Shown here piece after piece: positions 1 to 7,362 of a stretch of DNA of 64,000 nt. How positions within the stretch are numbered: position 1 is the first letter of the stretch; every line of letters starts with the position of its first letter. A model generated the notes under the pieces. It had not been told where the DNA came from. It saw nothing but the letters and a program-made list of their open reading frames with translations, and ran no database searches. Source of the stretch: Phenylobacterium sp. (GTDB lineage: Bacteria; Pseudomonadota; Alphaproteobacteria; Caulobacterales; Caulobacteraceae); NCBI GenBank assembly GCA_004799545.1, contig SSMU01000003.1, forward strand, positions 1 to 64,000, given 5' to 3'. A program made the position numbers and the translations under genes.

Positions 1-2
1 CC

Positions 3-1400
3 GACGGCTCCACCACCACCCAGGGCTTCGACGCCGGCAACGGCGCAGGCGCGGCCTACACCACCACCACCAGCCCGCCCGCCGACGCCACCGGGGCTGC
101 GACCTCTCCGCCCCCGGTATCCATCCCCGGACAGGTGTTCACCTCGACCGGCATCGACACCCTGGTCGGCACGGCCAACGCGGACACCCTCAACGCCAGC
201 GCCGGCCCCGACGTGCTGACCGGCGGCGGCGGCGCGGACCACTTCGTGTTCGCGACCGAGCCCTGGGCGCCGGTGCACATCACCGACTTCCAGGTCGGGA
301 CCGACATGCTCGACATCAGCGGCCTGCTGCGCACCGCCGGCTACACGGGCTCCGATCCGGTGGCGGACCACTATGTGATCCTGCAGAGCGACGGCGCCGG
401 GGGCACCGAGGTGCTGTGCGACCCCGACGGGACCGGCACGGCTCACCCATGGCCCGACTACATCATCAACCTCGACAACACCGTCGCCACCACCTGGGCC
501 CAGCTCGAGGGCGGCGCCACGACCGTCTCCCCGCCACCGGCCAGCCCGCCCCCGCCGCCCGCCGTCCCGGGCATGGTGCTGACCTCGACCGGCATCGACA
601 CCCTGGTGGGCGGTGCGGGCGCCGACACCCTGAACTCCAGCGCCGGCCCGGACGTGCTGACCGGCGGCGCGGGCGCGGACCATTTCGTGTTCGCCACCGA
701 GCCCTGGGCGCCGGTGCACATCACCGACTTCCAGGTCGGGGCCGACGTGCTCGACATCAGCGGCCTGCTGCACGCCGCCGGCTACACGGGCTCAGACCCG
801 GTGGCCGACCACTACGTGATCCTGCAGAGCGACGGGAACGGCGGCACGGAAGTGCTGTTCGACCCCGACGGGACCGGCACGGCCCACCAATGGCCGGACT
901 ACATCATCAACCTCGACAACACCGTCGCCACCACCTGGGCGCAGCTCGAAGGCGGCCCAACCGCCGCCCCGCCGGCCAGCCCGCCCCCGCCGCCCGCCGT
1001 TCCCGGCGTGGTCCTGACCTCGACCGGCATCGACACCCTGGTGGGCGGCGCCGGCGCCGACACCCTTAACTCCAGCGCCGGCCCGGACGTGCTGACCGGC
1101 GGCGCGGGCGCCGACCACTTCGTGTTCGCCACCGAGCCCTGGGCGCCGGTGCAGATCACCGACTTCACCCCGGGCGTCGACAAGATCGACGTCTCCGGCA
1201 TGCTGCGGGCGGCGGGCTACACCGGCTCAGACCCGTTCGCCGACCACTACCTCAGCCTGGCGAGCGACGGGAATGGCGGGACCGAGGTGCTGTTCGATCC
1301 GGATGGCGCGGGGACCGCCCATCCCTGGCCGGACTACATCATCGACCTGCAGGGCGTGGCGCCGTCGAGCGTGACGGCCAACGACTGGATCACCCACTAG
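3..1400 (+). CDS. Secreted RTX-like calcium-binding repeat protein, 3' part (5' end outside window)
   Basis: The reading frame is already open at base 3, so the gene starts upstream of the window; the GTG at 135 is internal. What remains is three near-identical modules of about 146 residues (each beginning with L/FTSTGIDTLVG, at about 135, 576 and 1011), joined by proline-rich linkers (PPPASPPPPPAVPG). Each module has two or three glycine/aspartate nonapeptide-like turns (for example GPDVLTGGGGADHFVF) followed by an ITDFxxGxDxLDISGLL segment, as in the C-terminal secretion region of serralysin and RTX proteins. Such proteins leave by type I secretion and fold on binding external calcium. The function of the missing N-terminal part is unknown. 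No transporter lies next to the gene. Confidence 0.8.
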   Translation, partial: DGSTTTQGFDAGNGAGAAYTTTTSPPADATGAATSPPPVSIPGQVFTSTGIDTLVGTANADTLNASAGPDVLTGGGGADHFVFATEPWAPVHITDFQVGTDMLDISGLLRTAGYTGSDPVADHYVILQSDGAGGTEVLCDPDGTGTAHPWPDYIINLDNTVATTWAQLEGGATTVSPPPASPPPPPAVPGMVLTSTGIDTLVGGAGADTLNSSAGPDVLTGGAGADHFVFATEPWAPVHITDFQVGADVLDISGLLHAAGYTGSDPVADHYVILQSDGNGGTEVLFDPDGTGTAHQWPDYIINLDNTVATTWAQLEGGPTAAPPASPPPPPAVPGVVLTSTGIDTLVGGAGADTLNSSAGPDVLTGGAGADHFVFATEPWAPVQITDFTPGVDKIDVSGMLRAAGYTGSDPFADHYLSLASDGNGGTEVLFDPDGAGTAHPWPDYIIDLQGVAPSSVTANDWITH

Positions 1401-1412
1401 CCGCTTCAGGCG

Positions 1413-2477
1413 TCACCAGGCTCCGCCGGCGATGGTCGGCCGGGGCCTGGGACCGAGGGGCGCGATGCAGCGCCGCGCGAGGTCGGTGAGCGGCAGCTCC
1501 AGCCGGCGGTGGGCGAAGACGCCGACGATGGCCACCAGGATGAAGGCCGCGGGGAACAGGGCCCAGGCCACGGCGGGGCCAAAACCCGCCAGCCTCTCCG
1601 CCGCCTTGACCACCACCTGGGTGCAGAAGAAGTGGGTCAGGTAGGTGGAATAGGAGGCTGCGCCCAGCAGCTGGATCCAGCCGGCCTTCAGGGTCAGGCC
1701 GGCGCGTTCGGCGACCAGGCCGCAGGTCACGATCACCACCGCGGGGACACCGAACATCAGGGCGCGGTCGGCGCTCGGCCAGAGCCAAGGCCCGGCCAGC
1801 ATCACCGCCAGGGCGACGATCCCGAGACCCGCGGCGGGCAGGCCCCAGCCCTTGCCCGGCAACCGGTCGCGGACCAGCAGAGCGCCCAGCACCATGCCGG
1901 CGCCGAACTCGCAGACCATCGGCGCGGTATAGAAGGCGAGCACCGGATTGGCCGGATGGGCGACCTGACCGTAGAGGGCGGCGGCGGCGAGGACGGCGAT
2001 CGACAGGCCCAGGCCCGCCAGTCGTCCCGGCAACATCAAGCCCAGGGCGAAGATCGCGTAGAAGGCCACCTCGTAGTTCAGCGTCCAGCCGACGAACACC
2101 ACCGGGTGCATGGACCCGTCCGGCCGGGCGTAGGGGATGAAGGCCAGGGACTTGGCCAGCTGCGCCGGGTCGGCGGTGGTCGATTGCAGCAGGCTGGGGG
2201 CGATCAGGGCCACGGCGAACACGGCGAGCGTGATGGCCCAGTAGAGCGGCACGATGCGGGTGGCGCGGTTGCGCAGGAAGCCCTGCGGCGTCTGCTTCCG
2301 CCCCGAGGTGGTCACCACCATGATCAGGCCGCTGATCACGAAGAACACGTCGACGCCGGAGTTGCCTAACACCATCAGGCCCGGCTTGAGGCCGGCGAGC
2401 TCGGCCAGCCTCTCAAGGTGGACGAACACCACCAGGAAGGCGGCCAGGCCCCGGAGCGCCTGCACGTTAAGCAGCAT
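1413..2477 (-). CDS. Acyltransferase 3 family membrane protein (OafA/ExoZ-like)
   Basis: 354 residues, strongly hydrophobic throughout with about ten predicted membrane segments. The N-terminus reads LNVQALRGLAAFLVVFVHLE and is followed by GNSGVDVFFVISGLIMV, the typical opening of the acyltransferase-3 family, including the conserved RGLAA and the histidine of helix 1. Family members move acetyl or other acyl groups from the cytoplasm onto exopolysaccharide, O-antigen or other envelope glycans. Which glycan is modified cannot be told. The gene is convergent with the secreted repeat protein (13 bp apart) and divergent from the enoyl-CoA hydratase. Confidence 0.85.
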   Translation of the reverse strand: MLLNVQALRGLAAFLVVFVHLERLAELAGLKPGLMVLGNSGVDVFFVISGLIMVVTTSGRKQTPQGFLRNRATRIVPLYWAITLAVFAVALIAPSLLQSTTADPAQLAKSLAFIPYARPDGSMHPVVFVGWTLNYEVAFYAIFALGLMLPGRLAGLGLSIAVLAAAALYGQVAHPANPVLAFYTAPMVCEFGAGMVLGALLVRDRLPGKGWGLPAAGLGIVALAVMLAGPWLWPSADRALMFGVPAVVIVTCGLVAERAGLTLKAGWIQLLGAASYSTYLTHFFCTQVVVKAAERLAGFGPAVAWALFPAAFILVAIVGVFAHRRLELPLTDLARRCIAPLGPRPRPTIAGGAW

Positions 2478-2797
2478 GAACCAAAGCCCCTTCGCGACCA
2501 GTGCGCGCCCGGTGGGCCGTGGGCGCGCGTGAGCAATAACAGCGACGCTGGCGGAAGGTTCATGAGTGCGTGGGCGCTGCGGCGGGAAAGCGCTCTTGCG
2601 ACAACGCTTAGGCCCACCGTCCGGATGGGGCCGAGGTGGCGCGCCAGTGGGCCGTCGTAACCCGCCGCAGCCTGGCGAATCTAAGCGCTCCGGCCGCCCG
2701 CCGGAAGCCCATGCCTCACGTGGGGTGAGCCTTGACGATCCGGCCGCGGCGTCCCGAAGCTTGAAGTCGCGCCACAGAGCGCGTCGGGGAGGCCGCC
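2478..2797. other. Intergenic region, divergent upstream region
   Basis: 320 bases between two divergent genes. Short open frames exist but are arginine-rich and look like shadow reading of GC-rich DNA. A GGGGAGG ribosome binding site precedes the hydratase start. No convincing operator, repeat or small gene was seen; promoters for both flanking genes are expected here but were not pinned down. Confidence 0.5.
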
Positions 2798-3673
2798 ATG
2801 GACTATGAGACGATCCGCTACGAGACGGCGGGGCCCGTGCTCACCATCACCCTGAACCGGCCGGCGAAGCTCAACGCCTACACCGCCCGCATGGGCGCCG
2901 AGCTGGCGGACGCCTATCAGCAGGCCGACCAGGACGACGCGGTGCGCGTGGTGATCCTCACCGGCGAAGGCCGCGGGTTCTGCGCTGGGGCCGACATCTC
3001 CGATGGGGCGGCGAGCTTCGACACCTCGCCCGGCGGCACGGGGGCGAAGAACTTCGGCGCGGGTCGCGGCGCCTCCGGCCAGGCTTCGGGTTTCGGGGGC
3101 GCGGGCTTCGTCGGCGCCATCTTCAACTGCCGTAAGGCGACGATCACCGCCTTTAACGGCCCCGCGGTCGGCGTCGGCGTCACCCTCGCCCTGCCCACCG
3201 ACATCAAGATCGCCTCGGCGAGCGCCCGGTTCGGTTTCATCTTCGCCCGCCGCGGCCTGGTGCCGGAGGCGGGCAGCGCCTGGTTCCTGCCCCGGCTGGT
3301 CGGCCTGCCGCAGGCGCTGCGCTGGTGCCTGACCGGCCGCATCTTCGACGCCGAGGAGGCGCTGCGGGGCGGCCTGGTCAGCGAGGTGGTCGCGCCGGAG
3401 GACCTCCTGCCGCGCGCCCAGGAAATCGCCGCCGAGATCGCCGAGACCACCGCGCCGGTCTCCATCGCCCTCACGAGGCAGATGCTCTGGCGGCTGAGCG
3501 CCGCGGAAAGCCCGCTGGAGGCGCTGAAGGTGGACGGCGGCTTCGCCATGGCGCTGGGCGCCACCGGCGACGTGCGCGAGGGCGTCTCGGCCTTCCTGGA
3601 AAAGCGGCCGCCTCAGTTCCCGGGCCGCGTCTCCGACGGCATGCCGGCCGGCTATCCTTGGTGGGACGCGTAG
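2798..3673 (+). CDS. Enoyl-CoA hydratase/isomerase (crotonase) family protein
   Basis: 291 residues, close to the usual size of crotonases. The N-terminal VLTITLNRPAKLNAYTARM and the oxyanion-hole segments GEGRGFCAGADIS and AFNGPAVGVGVTLALPTDI are characteristic. The later segment with FGFIFARRGLVPEAGSAWFLPRLVG carries the glutamate region used by hydratases. A glycine-rich insert (about residues 70-105) separates the first oxyanion loop from the second. Crotonases act on CoA thioesters, most often hydrating enoyl-CoA in beta-oxidation; the substrate is not clear. The gene has a strong ribosome binding site (GGGGAGG, 5-7 nt before ATG) and is monocistronic. Confidence 0.88.
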   Translation: MDYETIRYETAGPVLTITLNRPAKLNAYTARMGAELADAYQQADQDDAVRVVILTGEGRGFCAGADISDGAASFDTSPGGTGAKNFGAGRGASGQASGFGGAGFVGAIFNCRKATITAFNGPAVGVGVTLALPTDIKIASASARFGFIFARRGLVPEAGSAWFLPRLVGLPQALRWCLTGRIFDAEEALRGGLVSEVVAPEDLLPRAQEIAAEIAETTAPVSIALTRQMLWRLSAAESPLEALKVDGGFAMALGATGDVREGVSAFLEKRPPQFPGRVSDGMPAGYPWWDA

Positions 3674-3737
3674 AGGCGGCGCTCCGCCCCGGGCTCGCAT
3701 CTTGGATCGCGATGGGCGCGCCGCTCGCCTGAGACGC

Positions 3738-4925
3738 TCAGATCGGGGTCTTGTGGAGCACCCGCAACGCCAAGCCCCAGGGCTCGGCCGCGAAGACGCC
3801 CGCATTCGCGAAGCCGCCGCCGTTGTTCATCAGCAGCACGACTGAGCGGAAAGGCGACCTCTGCGTCAGCTGCACCACCGCAAAGCCGGGAACTTGGCCT
3901 CCATGACCAATGTACCGCGGCCCGCCCTCCTCCCGGCTGAGCTCCAGCCCGGCGCCGTAGTGGCAAACCCGGCCGGTCGCGCAAAGCTCGTCGACCGCCA
4001 AGGCGCCATCCTTCAGTCGAGTCGGCGTCAACATGAGTTGCAGGGTTTCCGGACGCAGCACGCGGCCGGCGAGCAACGCTTCGTGCCACAGGCACAGGTC
4101 CGGCCCCGTCGAACGCAGGGACGCCGCGCCCTGGAGCGGCTTCAGGTTAAGGAACGCCGCATTCTGAAATCGGGCCTGCAGGAACATCGGCTCGTAGCCT
4201 GCGACCCGGCCCGGCACGACCTCAAAGCTGTCGTCTTCGGCGGTCCTCGCAAGGCCCAGCGGGCCCGTAAGCTCATCCTGCAGAAAGGCGGCGTAGGTCT
4301 TCGACGAGGCCACCTCGACGATCCGCGCCAGGATCGCGAAACCCAAGTTGCTGTAGCGGAACGCCGTCCCGGGCGGTCCGCCAAAACGGATGGTGGCCGA
4401 GGTCTCCAGATGCTCGAGCGGGTCCTCCGTCCCGTCCGGGCAGCCGTAGACGATATGGTCGCCGGGATGCTCTTGGGCGTGCTCATCGACCTCGAGACCC
4501 GAGGTGTGGGTCAGCAGCCGATCGATGGTCAGCCCACCCCCCGACGGCAGCCGCGGAATGAACTTCGCGACGCTATCTGTCAGCGACAGCGCGCCCTGGT
4601 CCTTGAGCCTGAGGATCGCCGCCGCGGTGAACTGCTTGGTGATCGAGCCGATCCGGAACACCGAATCCTCGCGAAGTGGAGCCTCGCACTCGATATTGGC
4701 CAAACCCGCGGTGTAAGTGGTCGTCCTGCCGGCTTCGCGCACCGACAGCGAGATGCCGGGCGCCATTCCACGCCGAACCAGGGCCTCCAGCGCCGACTGG
4801 ATGGGGTCGGCGGGGGCCGCGCTGCGGGCCGGCGCGGCAAGAGCCAGCGCGGGCAGTGTCAGCCCGGCGGAGGCCGCCTTCAGCCACGCGCGCCGCGTCG
4901 TCGCCTGGAATGGCTCGTCAATCAT
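3738..4925 (-). CDS. Tat-exported serine hydrolase of the beta-lactamase/S12 peptidase family
   Basis: 395 residues. The N-terminus has a twin-arginine signal (TTRRAWLKAASAG followed by a hydrophobic run and AxA-type site near residue 35), so the protein is probably exported folded. The class C beta-lactamase/penicillin-binding fold is shown by the nucleophile motif S94-I-T-K97, the YSN motif in AFRYSNLGFAIL, and HGGQVPG in place of the usual KTG/HTG. Members cleave peptides, D-amino acid peptides or esters. Its start overlaps the stop of the SPASM gene by 4 bp (ATGA), so it is the last gene of the tailoring operon behind the precursor at 6828-7220. A role in processing, maturing or resisting that peptide is an inference. 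Confidence 0.85.
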   Translation of the reverse strand: MIDEPFQATTRRAWLKAASAGLTLPALALAAPARSAAPADPIQSALEALVRRGMAPGISLSVREAGRTTTYTAGLANIECEAPLREDSVFRIGSITKQFTAAAILRLKDQGALSLTDSVAKFIPRLPSGGGLTIDRLLTHTSGLEVDEHAQEHPGDHIVYGCPDGTEDPLEHLETSATIRFGGPPGTAFRYSNLGFAILARIVEVASSKTYAAFLQDELTGPLGLARTAEDDSFEVVPGRVAGYEPMFLQARFQNAAFLNLKPLQGAASLRSTGPDLCLWHEALLAGRVLRPETLQLMLTPTRLKDGALAVDELCATGRVCHYGAGLELSREEGGPRYIGHGGQVPGFAVVQLTQRSPFRSVVLLMNNGGGFANAGVFAAEPWGLALRVLHKTPI

Positions 4926-5983
4926 CGCGCGGACCCCGCGGTCATCGCTCTTCCCGGCGACGCGGCGTCGCGGCTCGCGGCGGCCACCTGCAGATTGGCT
5001 TCCAACTGGTCGTACGGCAGGCCGGCTTGCATCAGGGTCCCGGCGACGGTCGTGTAGAGGTCATCGAGCGCCGCGCAATGGCTGGAGGGATTGCGGAACT
5101 CACCGTCAGCCGACCATCGGTGTTCCGCCGCGCCCCCGCCGCACACCGGCCACCAGCAACAGGTGCGGCAAGCGGTCGGAGGGTCGGCGAGTTGTCGGAT
5201 CAGCTGGGCGGCCTCGGAGCGGAACAGATCTTCGGGCGCGCTGGTCAGCACGTTCAGCGTCGGCGCCAGCCCCGCACGATGCGTCGCCATGAAGGTCACG
5301 CCGCCATTCTCATCGATGTGAAGACCAGGACGATCGGCCCCTTCCTTCGCGAGCGACACCGGTTGGCCGATCTTTAGCTGATGCAAGATCGGATAGAAGG
5401 GGTAGCACGCGATGTTCGGATCATCCTCGGAGATCCATCGCAGGAAGAGTCTGGACAGCGCCGGCGCCGCCAGCTCGCCATCCTCCCCCAGTTCGATCTC
5501 GACGCCGCGCACGCCGGGCAGGGCCGCCAGCCGGTCGTAGAGCTCCACATCGCCGGGTTCGCCGGCGCACCGCACCTGCACGGCGGGGCCGCGTCCGCCG
5601 GACGCCGCAAGCTCTGCGATGAAACCTCTCAGCCTGGCCTCCCAGTCGTCCGGCGGCGCCTCGCGCCCTGCGCCGTTCAGCAGGACCTTGCTGCAGGCCT
5701 CCATCCGGGCCACCAGCCCGCCCAGCCCCGGCTTGAGCGCGCCAACCGGCGCCTGGAAGAAGAGCTCCAGCGCCACATGATCGCGCAGTCCGTCGCGCAG
5801 TCGGCCAAGCCAGCGTTCTTCCCACGGGCCCATCTGGGCGCGCTCGTCCAGCAGGACGTCCAGATAAACCTCGCCGGCGCCACCCTGCCTGGCTGCGCGC
5901 CGCAGATACCGTGCGATCGATCCGGGGCTGACCGCGGGGCCGCCGGCGCGAGGGACGACGACCTCCGCGGTCAGGGTATTCAT
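4922..5983 (-). CDS. SPASM-domain protein lacking a radical-SAM core
   Basis: 353 residues, ATG start behind an AGGGGCG site. The C-terminal half resembles SPASM peptide maturases of the GRRM/FxsB kind: a conserved helix (NIACYPFYPILHQLKIGQP), a strand with DENGGV, then C272-x2-C275-x5-C281-GGG, an HRW and FRNPSSHC303. These cysteines normally hold an auxiliary iron-sulphur cluster. The N-terminal half could be a remnant barrel but has no CxxxCxxC motif, so it should not bind S-adenosylmethionine the usual way. It lies between the sulfotransferase (9-bp gap) and the serine hydrolase (4-bp overlap). It may be a catalytically dead maturase, a peptide-binding scaffold, or need a partner elsewhere. 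Confidence 0.65.
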   Translation of the reverse strand: MNTLTAEVVVPRAGGPAVSPGSIARYLRRAARQGGAGEVYLDVLLDERAQMGPWEERWLGRLRDGLRDHVALELFFQAPVGALKPGLGGLVARMEACSKVLLNGAGREAPPDDWEARLRGFIAELAASGGRGPAVQVRCAGEPGDVELYDRLAALPGVRGVEIELGEDGELAAPALSRLFLRWISEDDPNIACYPFYPILHQLKIGQPVSLAKEGADRPGLHIDENGGVTFMATHRAGLAPTLNVLTSAPEDLFRSEAAQLIRQLADPPTACRTCCWWPVCGGGAAEHRWSADGEFRNPSSHCAALDDLYTTVAGTLMQAGLPYDQLEANLQVAAASRDAASPGRAMTAGSAR

Positions 5984-5992
5984 CGATCGCCC

Positions 5993-6757
5993 CTAGGCGA
6001 CCCGTTGCGCGGAGGCCGTCTCCGCCGGGGCCGCGAACCGCGGATCGCTCCGAAACCGGTCCTCCCAGGAAACCGAGATGCTGTTGGACAGCCGTCGCAG
6101 CGCAGGCAGCTCGTAGGGCAACGGCTGGGACTGCGTTCCCAGGCCCAGGAAATCCGCGACCTCCTCGACGCGGGCCGGCAGATCCGCGACGAGATCCTCG
6201 TAGAAGAGCACGTAGGGGGTCACGTCCAACGCCTGGAAAATCCGCGCCCACAGCCGATTGCAGTCCCGGTTCCAGACGACGCGGCGTTCGATCGCCTCGA
6301 AGTCGTAGGGGACCTCGGGCATGACCTCGCCCGGCTCGGGGAAATAGCTGCGCGTGTGTTCGGCCTTATAGAGCGAGATCGCCTGCGCCACCTCATTGCG
6401 CCTCGCCAGATAGATGATCTTGTTCGGCTCGACCTGGCCGAAGAGATACGGGGTCAGGTCGAGCAGCGACAGGAAGTGCGGCGCCAGGATCTTGTAGCCG
6501 AAGACCCCGTTCGGGCTCGTGCGCCGGGCCCGGAGCAGCTCCAGGTAGTCCTTGTCGGTCGTGAGCGCGTGCCGCTCACGGTAGTGCTCCATGATCTCGG
6601 GATTGAAGTAGGACGCCGGCGCCCCGAAGACGCCGCGCCGCCACAGGCTCGTGGCCAGCAGCGTGCTGCCGCTGCGCTGGGTGCAGGCGATCGCATAGGT
6701 CAGCGAGAATGCGCCCGCATAGACCGGCAAGTCGAAGAGGGGGCTGAAGGTCTGCAC
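5993..6757 (-). CDS. Stf0-family sulfotransferase
   Basis: 254 residues from the GTG at 6757; AGGTGAG lies about 6 nt upstream, and a GTG two codons earlier (6763) is the alternative. The frame stays open upstream to about 7042, but that part is arginine-rich and overlaps the precursor gene antisense-like, so it is rejected. AIACTQRSGSTLLATSL is the 5'-phosphosulfate loop, GAPASYFNP and the later YLARRNEVAQAISLYKAEHT match the Stf0 (trehalose 2-sulfotransferase) family, which moves sulfate from PAPS onto a hydroxyl. It follows the precursor gene after a perfect hairpin, so its acceptor may be the peptide; a carbohydrate acceptor cannot be excluded. Confidence 0.82.
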   Translation of the reverse strand: MQTFSPLFDLPVYAGAFSLTYAIACTQRSGSTLLATSLWRRGVFGAPASYFNPEIMEHYRERHALTTDKDYLELLRARRTSPNGVFGYKILAPHFLSLLDLTPYLFGQVEPNKIIYLARRNEVAQAISLYKAEHTRSYFPEPGEVMPEVPYDFEAIERRVVWNRDCNRLWARIFQALDVTPYVLFYEDLVADLPARVEEVADFLGLGTQSQPLPYELPALRRLSNSISVSWEDRFRSDPRFAAPAETASAQRVA

Positions 6758-6776
6758 CGTCACCTCACCTAGGCGC

Positions 6777-6809
6777 GCGGTCTGCGGCGCGTGACGCGCC
6801 GCAGACCGC
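6777..6809 (-). promoter_or_regulatory. Perfect 15-bp hairpin between precursor and tailoring genes
   Basis: Arms 6777-6791 and 6795-6809 are perfect inverted repeats (GCGGTCTGCGGCGCG with loop TGA). The structure begins about 18 nt after the precursor stop codon and ends just before the sulfotransferase ribosome binding site. No run of T follows on the minus strand, so it is not a classical terminator. A stable hairpin here would protect the precursor mRNA 3' end and limit transcription or translation of downstream enzymes, the common arrangement in ribosomal peptide clusters. Confidence 0.75.
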
Positions 6810-6827
6810 CTCCTATCATCGGAACTG

Positions 6828-7220
6828 CTATCTCGGGCTCGTCGTCGTCGTCGTGGTGGTGCCCGAGATGGTGCCAATGGCTTTCGTGATCGGCCCGCTG
6901 ATCGTCCCGCCCGTCGTCGAGGTCGTCGACGGCAGTGGGGGGTTGCAGGTCGTCGAGGTCGTCGAGCTTCCGTCCGGAAAGGTCGTCGTCCGGCTACTGC
7001 CCCCGTAGGGGCACGAGGCCGCGCCGATGGCGCCGGACCCACCTGGCCGCTGGTTGGTGATACGCTGGGTGACCTGCACGCTCCCCGACTTGCCGCCGCC
7101 GCCGGCGACCATGGCCAGGATCGCGCCGCGGAGTTCGGTGACGTCGCCTTCGCCCGACGGAGCGGCTGTCGCGCCCTGTTGGCCCATCCGGTTCTTCAAT
7201 TTCGCTAGCAAGCTGTCCAC
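6828..7220 (-). CDS. Putative double-glycine leader peptide precursor (RiPP/bacteriocin-like)
   Basis: 130 residues, GTG start with a near-perfect AAAGGAGG site. The N-terminal part is an amphipathic leader; the segment L30-RGAI-L35-AM-V38-A-G40-G41 has hydrophobic residues at -12, -7 and -4 before Gly-Gly, the pattern cut by C39 peptidases, and such an exporter lies 1 kb away. Two further glycines (42-43) make the exact cut uncertain. The core (about 87-89 residues) is rich in Thr, Ser and Gly, with only two cysteines (C70, C92), one tyrosine (Y72 in CPYGG) and a poly-threonine tail. I do not recognise the family. Precursor status is inferred from leader, size and neighbours. Confidence 0.7.
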   Translation of the reverse strand: MDSLLAKLKNRMGQQGATAAPSGEGDVTELRGAILAMVAGGGGKSGSVQVTQRITNQRPGGSGAIGAASCPYGGSSRTTTFPDGSSTTSTTCNPPLPSTTSTTGGTISGPITKAIGTISGTTTTTTTSPR

Positions 7221-7225
7221 TGCGT

Positions 7226-7233
7226 CCTCCTTT
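7226..7233 (-). promoter_or_regulatory. Strong ribosome binding site of precursor gene
   Basis: The minus strand reads AAAGGAGG, five bases before the GTG start at 7220. This is the best Shine-Dalgarno match seen in the window. It decides the start codon and suggests abundant translation, as expected for a peptide made in excess over its tailoring enzymes. Confidence 0.8.
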
Positions 7234-7246
7234 GGTTGAACGCGCG

Positions 7247-7275
7247 ATCGTTCTCTACTTTTTGGAGATCGTCAA
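7247..7275 (-). promoter_or_regulatory. Candidate promoter of precursor gene
   Basis: On the minus strand TTGACG (7270-7275) and AACGAT (7247-7252) are separated by 17 bp. The -35 box matches five of six consensus bases, the -10 box three of six. The surrounding 110 bp are clearly richer in A+T than the neighbouring genes. The position would give a very short 5' leader ahead of the ribosome binding site. Confidence 0.45.
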
Positions 7276-7362
7276 TAAGTAGTATCGCATGACTAACTCC
7301 TCTTTTTCGTGTTCTACGGAAGCGCGTCTGCGCGTAGGACGCCGCGCTGACAGTGAGGATGC

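Noticed and set aside
6758..7042. Longer N-terminus for the Stf0 gene up to 7042
   Set aside because: Arginine-rich, overlaps the precursor gene in another frame, and a better GTG with SD lies at 6757.
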